A stretch of 64,000 nucleotides of DNA from Antedon mediterranea (taxonomy: Eukaryota > Echinodermata > Crinoidea > Comatulida > Antedonidae), in assembly GCF_964355755.1 (NCBI RefSeq), contig NC_092671.1:7637001-7701000 (forward strand). The letters run 5' to 3'. This document shows, piece after piece, positions 38,001-48,474 of the stretch; position 1 is the stretch's first letter; every line of letters begins with the position of its first letter. Under the pieces are notes generated by a model that was not told the DNA's origin, made no database searches, and worked only from the letters and a program-made list of their open reading frames with translations. Made by a program: the position numbers and the translations under genes.

Positions 38001-41000
38001 TTAGTGAAGAGATTTGAACATTCAGCCAAATAATTTATTTATAAGTTATACATAACGGGTAAATAAACAAACAATACAATATCAATATTGAAGTGATAGC
38101 CAATCATAGCTAAGGGGCAGCAGGTGAAGAAAATACTGAACCAAACATTGAAGGGATAGCCAAGAAAAGCTATTGGGCAGGGTAAAACAAATATTGAACA
38201 ATTATTCTATGAAAATAATATTATTAAATTAAAAATGATATGTAAGCAGAAACAATATGTTTAGCCAAGCTAAACTTGCATTAGCTCGGCAAGTAGCACA
38301 GAAGCCTACAGTGTCACATAGATAAATCACACAAAACAACATAAATGGCACTTTTTAGCCTAAGGATAAAATGATATTCGTATTAAATGTACAATCTAAT
38401 AACAAATTTCATACATTATTACTATTTTTCTTCCACAATGAAACATTTTAGAACCATGCAGGTGTGTTCATTCAAAATAAAAACTAGGCTATATTACTCA
38501 AAACCAGTAGGACATGCTAGGCTGTGTTTTCTTAGGCCAAAGCAATACCGAGAGTTGTATACTACAGGCCTATATGTTGACATAGGTAGGCTACTAGCAG
38601 AGCAGTATCGATGCTGAATGGACACTACTTGTCCCTGTGGATCTTAATAGATGACAGAGTGCCATAGGTACTTTTTTTTTAGGTTCCTGATAAGCACATG
38701 GGTGACTAACCTAACGTTTTTTGCCTTAGTAGTCGAGTTATAGATAATATGAGGTATTGGATGGTTTTTCAATATGATAAGTTTCTATTGAGTGATCTAT
38801 TTTAAATCTTGTCCACTGCTGGTCAGCGATAACTATCAGTACCCTCTGTAACATGCACTTAATGTACAATCTATGACTAGATAGGCAATCCACATTCATC
38901 ATAAACTAGAACGGCACTCCGAGAGTGCATACCTACCGCCTACTGTAAAATTTCCATACATAAGATTTCTCTTGAAAATATATATATTTTTTTCACTTTA
39001 CTTAATTTCACTACAACTTTGTGAATGTGAGTTTGGTGTAATGGTTATATATCCATGGTTCAATTCCTGCTGAGGATCCTTTTTCTTCCATCATCTTTTT
39101 TATTTATTTTTTAAAATTTTATTATTATTATTATTTTTCAGCACTAGATATCCATGTTTGAACACTAGCAAGTCTTGAAAATAATAAAACTAAGTGGTCC
39201 AGAATTGGGATCCTGGTCCGGACTGCCTCCAAAATTTAATTAAGTGGCCCTTGACCAGATATCTACCTGTGGTTACAATTATTTGGTAAAGATCTGGCAA
39301 TAACTTTTTGATTAATCCTACTAACAAACAGACTCGCACACACACGATCAACTACATGGTGGTAATAATGGAAGATTCAAACTTTTAGAAGTATCTTTTG
39401 TCAGTAGGTATAATAAACATTTATACTTACAAATCGTGATGAGTTGTCGTTTCTATTTGTTTTTGCATTTCCAAAAGCTGTAAGAAATTTTCAAAACCAT
39501 TTTCTTTGTCAAATATATGTGTATAATATTGAATATATATGAACAACACTAAAAGAATTATTTCATTTCTAGGGACAATAAAATTCATCTTGGAATTTTT
39601 GGGCTATTAAATAATGAAAACAATCTTGAGAATGAAACATGTAGGTATGAAAAATTTGAAAGTTTGACTTCATAAATTTTATAAATTTCTGAATTTGAGT
39701 TTCTTGAATTTTTATCAAATCTAATTTTTTTCTTAAATGATATAATTAAAGACAATTTCATCATCATAAACAATCCACTTGTAACAGGCGTATCTTGTTT
39801 CGAAACACATGAATTCTTGCCACGCAAGCATCGTTTCATTGATAACAAGTGCGTAATTGAGTTGTGAAATGAGACAACTGAATGCTTAGCCCTTAGGCAT
39901 GGAGGCTAAGATATCAGAAGTGGATATCCATCAGCTAATCACTGCTCAATTACCTACTGATTCAGGTAGATCACGCATCTTAGGCTGCCAATCTCAACAA
40001 GGCCAAAGGTTGCATGCAAAATCACACAACATTACCGTAACATATTACAATAATTGGGTATACTATGGTATCTTAGATATCAGCAGAGATATTGTGTATT
40101 GAATAGTTCATATTTTGATATCATATTTCAAGGCAAAGTAGGCCAAATATTTATATAAGGTGAAACACATTAAAATCTAAGTAGAAAGTACTTGTGGAGA
40201 TACAGTATAAGCCCATGTTGAGATATAAACCAAACTCTTGTCCCATCCTGGGGTAAAGCCCAACCCACTACTGTATACTGTTCCTCAGTTACAAGTCAAC
40301 CCAATTTCAATTTCTAAAAACAATATTTAAAAATTCTTGTAGACAACCTATATTTTAAATAAGTCACTGTTACTGCTCATTTCTACAAACAAATCTATTA
40401 ATTAGCTCTTATCTTTGTCACTTTCAATGTTACGTCAAAATAATCCTCTTGATACTCATTCACCTTGTCTAGCTTACCTTCGAGCACCGGATTACTCTGA
40501 AGAAGTTGCTCTTTGACTGTATCCACATCCCTGCCCTTACCACAAACTGCAGCGACATACTGCATAACAATCTTACTTGCCTCTGTCAAGATCAAGTCAA
40601 AATAGTGTTAAGCTCTGTACCCAAATATGGTAGTAATATGACATCATCATGTTCATATATGAGCACGTCACATTTTTTTATATCTAAAGTTCTGAGAGTG
40701 TAGACAAAGCTTCAACATACACAAAAATGCTAGACAAAGATCCGATTAAAATCGGAGTGGTTAAAGCCAAATACAAGGATCCTCCATATGACATTTGATT
40801 GCATTAAAAAAGATACTGACCTGTTTTTCCTGCGCCAGACTCGCCAGAGATTATAACGCATTGATCACGGTTTTTGTCCCTCATTGCCCGGTATGCATCG
40901 TCTGTAATCGCGTATCTAAATTGTAAAAGTAATATTAAATTTGATTACAGTATAAGAATTAATGACACTGTACTGTAGTTAGGAATTAATTTGCATGGGC

Positions 41001-41912
41001 GTTGAGTGCAATTCTAGTTCTAGTATCAGGACTTTGTCTGTACCACAATCTAAATATGAGGCATGCGAGTGCGATCAAAAGCCTAACACACACGTAAAAG
41101 CGCCTTCAGAGCAAATGAAAATTTGGTTTTAGTCGTGATATGTTTTTAGTATCAGTATGAGATAGTTAATAGAACATAATGTTATACTTACATATGGGGA
41201 GGTAACTCATACAAGTTCATTCCGCGATACTCGCTAATATTATTTTGTGAAAACAAAGGCAGAGGTTTGTAGGGGTTCACTGATACTACAACTTTGCCAA
41301 TATACGTCTGAAAAAAAGGGAAAAAAATTGTTTTTAATTATACATTATAATAGTAAAGGACACCATTGGAATTAAGCTGTTTCAGCTTTATGGGTCATCC
41401 TGGTATTTTTGTTGTATTTCTTGAGTACCGAATGAAACAAACAAACAAACAAATATACCATAAGCGATATCATGAATCACTCAGCCTGAATCGTGTGGTC
41501 AATAATTTAAAATCTTTACGTCAAAAATTCATGTTTTTTTTGTTTTTTTTTATTCTATAAAGTGGTACTGCAATTTTTACCAGTCAATAACCTTTCATGT
41601 TACTCTACTTTTTGATATTTTACATGCAAATAAAATCTGTTAGGAGACAGTTATTTTTTATTAGTAGTTATCTGCTGTTAACAAAACCTTTGAAACTTTA
41701 TTATATAAAACAAACAATACATTGAGATCTTTATCTAGATAGTAGATACTCACATATATCTCGTTTGCTTTAAATCTTTTTTGCAAGTTTTCAACAAACG
41801 CGTCTTCGGTCAATGGTTCAAGGAGGACGCAGTCACTGACTCCAATCATATTGTCCAGCAACGACATCATCTGGCTGTCCCCCGCCCTTGACGGGCCGTT
41901 AGAAAGCGCCAT
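19909..41912 (-). CDS. MYO1B: Unconventional myosin-Ib-like (class I myosin), complete coding region in 27 exons
   Basis: Single-headed actin motor; known family members link membranes to actin and bind calmodulin light chains. Exons (transcript order, right to left) are listed separately; all phases agree. They total 3,300 bases including stop: 1,099 residues with both microexons, 1,084 without, compared with about 1,078 for vertebrate 4-IQ MYO1B as I recall. Motor: GESGAGKT P-loop, NDNSSRF switch I, LDIYGFE switch [14 protein letters not shown] converter entry. Neck: four IQ-like motifs. Tail: basic TH1 domain including [11 protein letters not shown] and [12 protein letters not shown] at the end; no SH3 domain, so short-tailed class I. 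The start is [17 protein letters not shown], closely like MYO1B. Orthology to MYO1B versus the MYO1A/1B ancestor cannot be separated here. The transcript begins further upstream (5'UTR acceptor at 41936-41937). Confidence 0.96.
20580..20707 (-). CDS. MYO1B: Myosin-I exon 26: TH1 tail
   Basis: Encodes [20 protein letters not shown], then [12 protein letters not shown]; parallels KGDFLFSSDHLIEMATKL of vertebrates. Confidence 0.93.
20982..21134 (-). CDS. MYO1B: Myosin-I exon 25: TH1 tail, PH-like region
   Basis: Encodes [20 protein letters not shown]...[10 protein letters not shown], the lipid-binding PH-like strand region of TH1 by homology. Confidence 0.92.
21251..21401. mobile_element. 151-bp MITE, AGCTTGGTTCCCACTAG family, copy 2
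   Basis: Same ends as 19323-19501 and nearly identical interior, with a deletion of about 28 bases. Flanked by TAA at 21248-21250 and 21402-21404. Sits in a myosin tail intron. Confidence 0.85.
21583..21705. repeat. Tandem duplication of about 66 bp
   Basis: Two adjacent copies of CTTCTGACCATAAA-ACACCAGTGTC-GTA-ATTGCACATTGTATCTC with few differences, in a myosin intron. Confidence 0.75.
21837..21972 (-). CDS. MYO1B: Myosin-I exon 24: TH1 tail
   Basis: Encodes [20 protein letters not shown] through [14 protein letters not shown], matching MYO1B AEVVNKINRANGK. Confidence 0.95.
22198..22304 (-). CDS. MYO1B: Myosin-I exon 23: TH1 tail
   Basis: Encodes [20 protein letters not shown], then [16 protein letters not shown] (family motif LEASELFKDKKALYPSS). 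Confidence 0.94.
22538..22669 (-). CDS. MYO1B: Myosin-I exon 22: TH1 tail start
   Basis: Encodes [20 protein letters not shown], then NWP and [10 protein letters not shown], like MYO1B LSPIDKNWPS...LKRIFHLWR. Confidence 0.93.
22819..22893 (-). CDS. MYO1B: Myosin-I exon 21: end of neck
   Basis: Encodes [20 protein letters not shown], completing the fourth IQ; it aligns with vertebrate VRREYRKFFRANA. Confidence 0.94.
23109..23414 (-). CDS. MYO1B: Myosin-I exon 20: IQ neck
   Basis: 102 codons: [20 protein letters not shown], then IQ-like units at [46 protein letters not shown] and the start of a fourth ([12 protein letters not shown]). IQ motifs bind calmodulin-type light chains. Confidence 0.96.
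23584..23800 (-). CDS. MYO1B: Myosin-I exon 19: converter
   Basis: Encodes [20 protein letters not shown] through [17 protein letters not shown], the converter and start of the lever arm. Confidence 0.97.
24010..24077 (-). CDS. MYO1B: Myosin-I exon 18
   Basis: Encodes [20 protein letters not shown], then YLG split across the junction (SH1-helix region). Confidence 0.95.
24491..25560. mobile_element. 1070-bp TIR element with TAA duplication (Harbinger-like, non-autonomous)
   Basis: Ends GACCCCATTTACACTTC / GAAGTGTAAATGGGGTC, flanked by TAA at 24488-24490 and 25561-25563. GC-rich subterminal blocks repeat GAGCCGGC / GGGCCGGC words. Two internal arms of about 100 bp (24790-24887 and 25101-25202) are inverted copies, sharing GAAGACATCTTCGATC-like and GAAATAACATAGCG words. 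No transposase frame. Sits in a myosin intron. Confidence 0.85.
25698..25763 (-). CDS. MYO1B: Myosin-I exon 17
   Basis: Encodes [28 protein letters not shown] is the conserved motor motif. Donor GTGAGT. Confidence 0.95.
26303..26473 (-). CDS. MYO1B: Myosin-I exon 16
   Basis: Encodes [19 protein letters not shown], then [23 protein letters not shown], typical of the loop-2/actin-binding area of MYO1B. Confidence 0.95.
26619..26765. mobile_element. MITE, AAGCTCTGTCTACACTATC family, copy 1
   Basis: The right end TTTGATAGTGTAGACAGAGCTT and interior words (ACCATATTTGGG, CATGATGATGTCAT) match the other copies. The left end has decayed. Confidence 0.7.
27146..27340 (-). CDS. MYO1B: Myosin-I exon 15
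   Basis: Encodes [20 protein letters not shown] through FRLKHYAGN, including the LDEECLRPG motif shared by class I myosins. Confidence 0.96.
27510..27677 (-). CDS. MYO1B: Myosin-I exon 14: relay helix
   Basis: Encodes [20 protein letters not shown] and then [12 protein letters not shown], the relay helix region; 56 codons. Confidence 0.96.
27890..27955 (-). CDS. MYO1B: Myosin-I exon 13: switch II
   Basis: Encodes [20 protein letters not shown] with LDIYGFE (switch II). Donor GTTAGT. Confidence 0.96.
28599..28709. mobile_element. MITE, AAGCTCTG family, copy 2
   Basis: AAGCTATGTCCCCACATCAT at the left and AACTAGTTTGATAGTGTA...AGAGCTT at the right. Internally deleted relative to copy 3. Confidence 0.75.
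28896..28913 (-). CDS. MYO1B: Myosin-I 18-nt microexon (SYTRKK)
   Basis: Acceptor ACCTGTCAG, six phase-0 codons SYTRKK, donor GTATAC. Same insertion point as the 27-nt microexon, and equally frame-neutral. Less certain because of its size and weaker donor. Confidence 0.45.
29021..29081. repeat. Perfect hairpin, 27-bp stem and 7-base loop
   Basis: The left arm 29021-29047 (ATATTAGTTCTGAAAAGAAC...) is the exact reverse complement of the right arm 29055-29081, with loop TTTCTCT. Each arm contains AGTTCTTTTCAGAACT, which resembles the histone mRNA 3' stem-loop (6-bp stem, TTTC loop) with the usual CAAC on its 5' side. Lies 20 bases from the dispersed repeat shared with 1-68. Confidence 0.9.
29612..29805. 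repeat. Dispersed repeat family (ATTGGTTAAT type), copy 2
   Basis: Begins TTATAACACACCTGAGTGTA, then GATTGGTTAATTATGCATCA, and ends near GATATACTGGAAACTTC, matching 9461-9640 over most of its length. Lies in a myosin intron. Confidence 0.6.
29984..30010 (-). CDS. MYO1B: Myosin-I 27-nt microexon (ESKDNAKNK)
   Basis: Between AAACACAG (acceptor) and GTACCG (donor): nine phase-0 codons, ESKDNAKNK. Inserts just before switch II strand [11 protein letters not shown], where vertebrate MYO1B has a short linker. Likely a cassette exon; usage cannot be judged from sequence. Confidence 0.6.
30473..30634. mobile_element. MITE, AAGCTCTG family, copy 3 (most intact)
   Basis: AAGCTCTGTCTACACTATCA and TGATAGTGTAGACAGAGCTT are perfect inverted ends. 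Trimming one base gives AGCT ends with flanking TAA on both sides. 162 bp, no coding content. Confidence 0.85.
31693..31760 (-). repeat. tRNA-like SINE fragment
   Basis: On the minus strand, GGTTCAAATCCTGCTGG (a pol III B box) follows a tRNA-like A-box region about 35 bases earlier. No complete cloverleaf was confirmed. Confidence 0.35.
31818..32023 (-). CDS. MYO1B: Myosin-I exon 10
   Basis: Encodes LLDVCDQLE...[18 protein letters not shown], then [20 protein letters not shown] and INSSIR. Ends in phase 0 at CGG|GTATGT, directly before the microexons. Confidence 0.94.
32577..32724 (-). CDS. MYO1B: Myosin-I exon 9
   Basis: Encodes [20 protein letters not shown] and [11 protein letters not shown], the LHLGN-equivalent helix. 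Donor GTAAGT, phase 1. Confidence 0.94.
32795..33050. repeat. Diverged tandem duplication of about 140 bp
   Basis: 32795-32900 and 32930-33050 share ATCAGTGTTC-TAATGTGTAC-AGACAGTCTT and GAAGTATTT-ACTATATTACA in the same order. In a myosin intron. Confidence 0.65.
33093..33185 (-). repeat. tRNA-like SINE fragment
   Basis: On the minus strand, GGTGGTCTAGGTATGAACCC ... GGTTTGAGTCCCACAC resembles tRNA A and B boxes. Lies in a myosin intron. Confidence 0.4.
33288..33394 (-). CDS. MYO1B: Myosin-I exon 8
   Basis: Encodes [19 protein letters not shown] and then [16 protein letters not shown], matching the YxYL...INDxxxF/L region of class I motors. Confidence 0.9.
33636..33670. repeat. AT microsatellite
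   Basis: ATATATATTT units repeated three times in a myosin intron. Similar short simple repeats lie at 36752-36771 (ATA) and 44007-44034 (CTTT). Confidence 0.8.
36617..36715 (-). CDS. MYO1B: Myosin-I exon 7
   Basis: Encodes [20 protein letters not shown] and [13 protein letters not shown], with the [12 protein letters not shown] motif. Phase 1 at both ends. Confidence 0.95.
37412..37475 (-). CDS. MYO1B: Myosin-I exon 6
   Basis: Encodes [20 protein letters not shown]; acceptor TTTCAG, donor GTAAGA. Confidence 0.94.
38091..38205. repeat. Tandem duplication of about 60 bp
   Basis: Two copies of TTGAAG-GATAGCCAA...AGCTA-GGGCAG, with an AAATA-TGAAC end, in a myosin intron. Confidence 0.6.
39028..39085 (+). 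repeat. tRNA-like fragment (Gly/Glu-type A box)
   Basis: TGGTGTAATGGTTA is like the A box of Gly/Glu tRNAs and is followed by GGTTCAATTCCTGCTG (B box). The spacing is too short for a full tRNA and the acceptor stem is not evident, so this is likely a SINE or pseudogene relic. Confidence 0.4.
39431..39477 (-). CDS. MYO1B: Myosin-I exon 5: switch I
   Basis: 47 bases encoding [16 protein letters not shown], with the switch I loop NDNSSRF. Too short for ORF calling; found by splice phase. Confidence 0.95.
40478..40582 (-). CDS. MYO1B: Myosin-I exon 4
   Basis: Encodes [17 protein letters not shown]...[13 protein letters not shown], very close to vertebrate MYO1B. The frame beyond the donor at 40477 is intron. 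Confidence 0.96.
40610..40712. mobile_element. MITE, AAGCTCTG family, copy 4
   Basis: AAGCTCTGTACCCAAATATG ... GAGTGTAGACAAAGCTT, in the intron between the P-loop exon and the next coding exon of the myosin. Confidence 0.75.
40821..40915 (-). CDS. MYO1B: Myosin-I exon 3: P-loop
   Basis: Contains [15 protein letters not shown], the ATP-binding P-loop. Ends in phase 1 at GTCAGT. Confidence 0.96.
41192..41307 (-). CDS. MYO1B: Myosin-I exon 2
   Basis: Encodes [19 protein letters not shown]...[12 protein letters not shown], the conserved YIG...NPY region. Donor GTAAGT. Confidence 0.95.
41754..41912 (-). CDS. MYO1B: Myosin-I exon 1 of coding region: N-terminus
   Basis: ATG at 41912 is preceded by an acceptor at 41936-41937, so there is a spliced 5'UTR. 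Encodes [17 protein letters not shown] and ends ANEIY|GTGAGT. Confidence 0.95.
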
Positions 41913-44900
41913 TTTCTAGTTGATAAGAATCAGATCTGAAAGATAAAATTATTAAATAATTTCACTGAACAAGAAAAAAGTCATATTGTTTAACAAGAAT
42001 AACAATTTTAAATATAAAACATAAATAAGAAACGAGAAATTGTTTCAAATTTAATACATACGGTAATACAAATAAACACAATTTTAAAACAACATCATGA
42101 TGTAAAAAAAAAACAATACAGTACTGTATATCGTTTCATTTGTAACAAGACTTTATCAAAATACAGCTGCTTGTGTTATTAAATTTGTTTTGGTACTATT
42201 ATACTTGAATTCGATTACGGTACTTTATTTCTGTGAAATCAACAAATTGTTTTCTTAGAAAAATGGAACAATACAAAATTCTATGAAATTTCACAAAAGT
42301 TGTATTTCTAAAAATACTTAGTTTGCTGTTTTTCTAACATAAGATGTCGAACAACAAATTTTGACAAAAATCACATTTATTTCTCATAAACCCACCCGCC
42401 AACTCAGAATGAAACGACTGTGAATTTGTGTGCTCATAATACCTACATAATGTATCATGTTTATAGCATGCAAAGTGTAATAATTCAAAAGAATGTGTTG
42501 CTATAAAGAAAGTGATTTGGTCGTGGGCTGCATTGGTCTAGTCTAAGAGAAGAAGGAGACTCCTAACACATTGATATTACTCACAGCAGGTCCTAAACAC
42601 AGCACTAGCTTTATCTCATGAAGGGAGCACCAAAACATTAACTGTCACAATATAGGGGCTTACCTATCAATTACATGCTACGTCATACTGACCTACATTC
42701 AATGGGTATAGGAAGGGCATGTTATTAAATGGGGTGGTGAATGTTTGTGTTCACATTAATGTTGGCTTGAAGGGGGTGAAATAATAATTGCCTAACATAC
42801 ATTGGAAAGGTCTCATTCATAACCAATTGTGTAACAGCTATACTTTATAAAATAAAAATATAATAAGTTTATAAAATAAAACTTTAATTCCGTGCCCCTT
42901 TTTTCATCAAATTTTTCAGCCTTATTACTGTACTTTTTTATATATTATTTCAATCTTTTTTCCTTTATGGTTACAGTATGGCCACTGGATTTTAACAAAA
43001 ATATTTTTGTCTTGTCCTCAAGAATGATCAAAAACTCAAAACATTTGAATAATACATTTTAGACAACTTGGCCGATACTGTAATTTTTCCAGATGACATT
43101 ACATTAAAAAAAAAAATCCTGAAACATAGTTTTTCGTATTTTACTCTACAAATAAAAGTATAATAGCGTTAACCATCAGGTTGATAACCCTGAAGTATCA
43201 TTCAATCAGTCCCAATATGGCATTCCAAAATGCTGATATCATATTCATATCGTTTGAAACAAAACACTCCCCCATATCTCATACAGAAATATTTGTATCA
43301 AATGAAAATTAAATTTGAAAGAATCAATCAAAGAAAGGGTATTGACTTGCTAGCAAATTAACTACAAAAAGTATAATAATATCTATTTTCTAACAGTTTG
43401 ATTCAATTTGGTGGAATATGAAAAATGGCAGAAAAACAAGAGAAAAACATTTACAATTACCCAATTAGCGCCAACTTCTTTGCAAATGTTAATGTGTTAA
43501 ACAAATCAACAAACAAAAAGTAGAATTGTTGTATAATACCAATAACTGAAATATTTACATAAATTTATATAAACAATTGCTGGAACTTAGAGCCTGTTCA
43601 GGCCTACAGAGGAAATTTTTTTGTATCATATGCGGTGTAGGTCTAAATATATCCTTAGATATAAAATAAATATGCAAAGATTTTAACAAAATATGTATAA
43701 AGTCAGAATTAACTAATTTTTCTTACTCTCTGTCAACAAAAAATTACACAATCAATCAAAAAAAAAATTATTAAAAAAAATTCCCCAAAAAAAAAAATTA
43801 AAAGCAAATACACATAGTAGGTATTCCACAATGTTAATTGATAGACACCCAAGACACCTACTGTAGTGTGTGTTTGTTGATATAGGTGTAAACCACTGTG
43901 TCCTACATACACAGGTTAAATGGAGTCAATCTCATTTGCCAATGAAGACACATGATAAATGATTAATGGAGATAGTGTATCATACAATATAGCACAGTTC
44001 CCTTTCTTTCTTTCATTTCTTTCTTTCATTTATTTGGCATCTCAATACATAACATTAAAAATACATCAATAATATATATAATCACCTTAAATATTAAAAT
44101 ACATCAAAAAAGCAAATAAAAATGGCGGGATAAATGAAGTCTGACGATGCACGGGAAAACACATAAAGTCGTTTAAAGTAAAACAACTTAATTCCAATGT
44201 GGTCCCTAAAAAGATAGTAATTATAATTTTAACAAAACAAACATTATAAGATGGGGTTCATAAATATATAAGCATATAAGCAAAACATCTGATAAAATGG
44301 CACAATAATAATTTATCTATGTTTAATTTTGTAATATTGTTTCAATTCAGTTTTAAATTTAGATGTGTTGGAAATTTGTTTAATACACAATGAGTACTAA
44401 AGGCTTTGATACTGCTTCATGGATCAAAATTACTATAAACACATATATATATACATTGCATTACACATTTTAATAAATAAATTTTGTCTTTTGGCAACCA
44501 TCATTTCAGATCTAAAGTGTTCATCTAATGGTAAAAGTAGTATTTTGTGGGATTTGTGATGGAATGTACCATTATATTTTTTTACAATGGCATTTACTGT
44601 ATTATGGAAAATCTTACTCTCCTTGAGGTGGTCAATGGTAGTTTATTCAGGTAAGTATTCGGATAATAGACATTGATGAGATACAATTGTTTACTGTAGT
44701 TTATAGTAGGTGCAGTTGTGAAGGAGCAGGTGTTTTAAAAGTGCATAAATTATAATCAAAATAGATAAATATTTTGTGCATAAAATCTATTACATTTCTT
44801 GTCTATAGTACTTAAACATATCTCAGCTGGCTGAATGATTTATAATTTTAACTTCTAATCTCTTCTTTAGATTCATTTAATTCTAACTTCTTCTAACAAG

Positions 44901-47900
44901 TTTCACAGTTAAAATCGGTTGTAATTCAACTCTGATAGGTTTCAGAATGCAACATTAGGCAAGCGCTTTTCAGGGGGAGTGGGGAGGCGGACACTGTACA
45001 TATTTCATACTGTTGTATTTGAATGTAAAACTGGTTAAACCACAATTTAACTCTGATTTGAACTCAAGAATTTATAGAGAACTGTTTACTACTACAGTAC
45101 TATATCTGTGGTTGGTCTTCAAATGGAAAAGATGTGGTTTTAAAATAACTAAACAAACATCACCAAAACCACAAACATAAGAGTGAGGCATCCTCACAGG
45201 GCGTGGCTAGTCTTTCCATACATATTGTATACAATTAGAACTGCTATTAGATATTCTAATCTATGAACTATTACTTTGTCTACTTGAGAATTATCATCAG
45301 ATAAACTTAAACTATCACATTAAAAATTTATATTAAGGCGTGTCCAAGGTTCAATTGATAACAATAATAATCGTATGGCGGCATAATTAGTCCACCATCT
45401 TGAAACAAATAAGCCTTAGACTTAGAGCCTGTTCACACATACTGTAAGGCACACTGTACATAGAACTATGTATAAATATTTCAAAAGGAAACTAAATACT
45501 GGAAAAATAAAACTACTAAAGTGTACACGATTCAATAATTTATTAGAATGTTATATTTTTGTAAATAATTATAATAACTATCATTTATAATACACACAAC
45601 AAAGCAGGAAATATCCCTCATGAATATTAAAATATGTGTTTTTTCAAGCACAATATTGTACAGTAGGATAAATGTGTTGATGTTTGCTATATACCCTAGA
45701 TTTCAGACATTGTTTTGATTAACTTCACTAAATTCACTAAATTCATTCCTCCAATGAATGTATGTAATGAAACATCAATCAAAAACATATAAATAAACAA
45801 GGCAATTACTGTACTAGGTTTTAATTACAGTAGGATTAATTGTAAAATAAACTAATACATAATGATCAATTAAAAAAGTTATAATTGTTACTTATACTGT
45901 ATAAGACATGCAATTAAAAAATGTAATAATGATTAGTAATAAGGTTACATGTTGAAATAAAAACATGATTTATTTCATCTACAGTGTACTGAACCAATAA
46001 ACATATGCTTCAATCTATGGTATGAGAAAATAACTTGTGCTGCATACACAGTATATCATAAAAATCTGGTTGACACAAATTTCCATTTTTAATTTGAGGC
46101 GATGCAACTTGTGGAGAGTTGACAAGTTGCGGGAGGTGCCGAACAAATGTGTAAAACCATATGTATGCAAAAATGTCAATGTGCGCATAACAAACTTGTG
46201 AATTGTGCGTAACCTAATGTTCCAGAGCTTTGCCTGCCATGCAGTTGTTAGTCGATTGTATTTGGCTATACAGTAGAATATACTTTACTTTCTGCATGGA
46301 TTTAGAATGATAGACCTACTGTATGCAGAACATGTGGATAACATAGCGTATACAGTAATATTGTGTAGTGTTTACACAAGGTGTAAATTATTCATAAAAT
46401 ATAAATACCACCTAAATGCAGAGCAGTGTGAAAAGAATGTTATGTGTCAATGGGATAATTAGTACATTATAATCCCTGCATATGTCACATAAGGTACTGT
46501 AGGCAAAACGATTGAGTATTCCTGAAATCATGACTTCAAATGTTATCATTTGGTGTTTTGTCACTTGATGGACAAGACAAACTCTTTGCACACGTACATG
46601 AACATTGGTACCAAAAATGATGTTTCAAAATATTATTTATTAAAATGTATTTATGATTTATTACTCAAGTTTTTGGGAACAAGAGGTTTGTGGAAATGTT
46701 ATTACTTGATTAGAGATTGTATGTACATAATATCATTGGTTTCCGCTTGAAGGCTATAATGATCCTGTAGCAATGAAATGAAACATTTTCCTAACTACCT
46801 ACCCACGAAGATGCATTAAAATTCTTCCTCCACAGGAAGCTCTGCGGACTTATTAACCTTATCAGGGTTCGTCTCGTCTCGCTACGTAGCTACCTACAAC
46901 CTACTGGACATCAGTCGAGGTCAAGTGTCCAAATTATCTGATAATGGTGGTTATGAGATTGAGATGACCAACTGAAATTGAGCCAGGTGGTCAGAGGTTT
47001 TTTTTGCAAATTATCCACCTGTCTTAATTAAGGTACATGTAAATGAATAAAACCAAGATGATTGATTTAAACACGACCACCTGTAATCAAATTGACTAAT
47101 ATAATAGATACTTTAGTAGTTACTATAACTAAGTACAGCTATGCTATTTCAAATTATTTAATTCTGATGCCAAGACTTAACCCATTTAGTTTATCACTTC
47201 TATAATAGGCTATAACATTTAGTTGTTGTAATAATAGTTATTTTAATCTACTGTAGGTACAACATATTAGTAGTATGAAAAATATTGTATTTATGTGATT
47301 TACAGTTTGAAGTCAGATATATCGCATAATTATATATATTTTAGGCTTACATTACAGTACAAGTTAAAAAAAAAAATATGTTTTAGCAGCAGAGAGGTTA
47401 AAATGTAGAAGAAATTTGGATTCAAATGGCAAACTCAAAACTGATGAAAAGAGAAATATGTTTACAGTACAAAGGAAATGATATTTACAGTGTCTGGCTT
47501 CACATATGTTTACCAGTACCAGTTCATTTAATTGTTGAATATTATATCGGCGCTAGTACTCAAACCTAACCATAATACATTCCTACTTTGTGTTAGGGAT
47601 GGCATTAGGGTTAGGTCACCATCAACACCTACTAGTATGACCATGCACATGGCATATGAACCAGGGAAGAGTTTCACTTGTCCCTGCTATGAATGTATTA
47701 TTTCGGAATAAAAACTGTTCATTTCTAGAATATGTTATGAATTTTTATTTAAAAAAATACTTTGAATTACCTGTTATACTTTCACCCTGGCCGACTAAAG
47801 AGCAAATACACCTACTACCTGTAACCGTTTCCTGTACAATATTTGACAATTAAATGGTTGTACAAAGAGGAGTAGGATAAAGGATAGACAGTGGTAAACC

Positions 47901-48273
47901 ACAGGTACAATAGTGTGGTATTGTGACGGCCTGATGATTCATTATCCAATCATGCGAGGCGACACAGATTGGTGGTTACATACCATACATTCATCTACAG
48001 TTTATTATGTTTGACTGGTACTGTACCGTACATCCAAGAATGGATACTAAGGGGCACCCTTAGTTACTGTAAAGACGGTCAAGCTACGTGATGGTGGTTT
48101 TTTAATATACAGTATTTTGCAGTGTATACTGTACAATGTTTATACCAAGATTAGTGATAATTACAATTACTCGTTATATCTAAGGATTGTGGTATTAGGG
48201 ACAACCTAATGATAGGAGCTTTAGCTGGTGGTCTAAAACATAAACGCACATAAAATTCTACTATTGTAGCATT

Positions 48274-48474
48274 CAGTGGCATAACGGCTATGAGCGCTCA
48301 CTGGCTAAACCCAGGGGGGCCCGGAGCTTATGGGGTCCCTGAGCAGTGCCCAGACGAAAAAAAACAGGCAATAAAATATGTTGAAAAAGACTAAAAACAC
48401 CCGAGGCCTCCAGCGTTGGAGGGCCACTTAAGGTTACTAAACCAGGGGCCTCAGGTCTCTATGTTACGCCACTG
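48274..48474. mobile_element. 201-bp MITE with CAGTGGC ends
   Basis: CAGTGGCATAACG and its partner ATGTTACGCCACTG are inverted ends of about 12-14 bases (one mismatch), of the kind seen in hAT-like non-autonomous elements. No clear 8-bp duplication, so the superfamily is uncertain. Confidence 0.6.

Noticed and set aside
39028-39085. Functional tRNA gene
   Set aside because: A and B boxes are present but the spacing and stems do not form a full tRNA.
44000-44700. Possible old LINE 3' end
   Set aside because: Simple repeats and faint retroelement flavour only; no reverse-transcriptase motif could be read.
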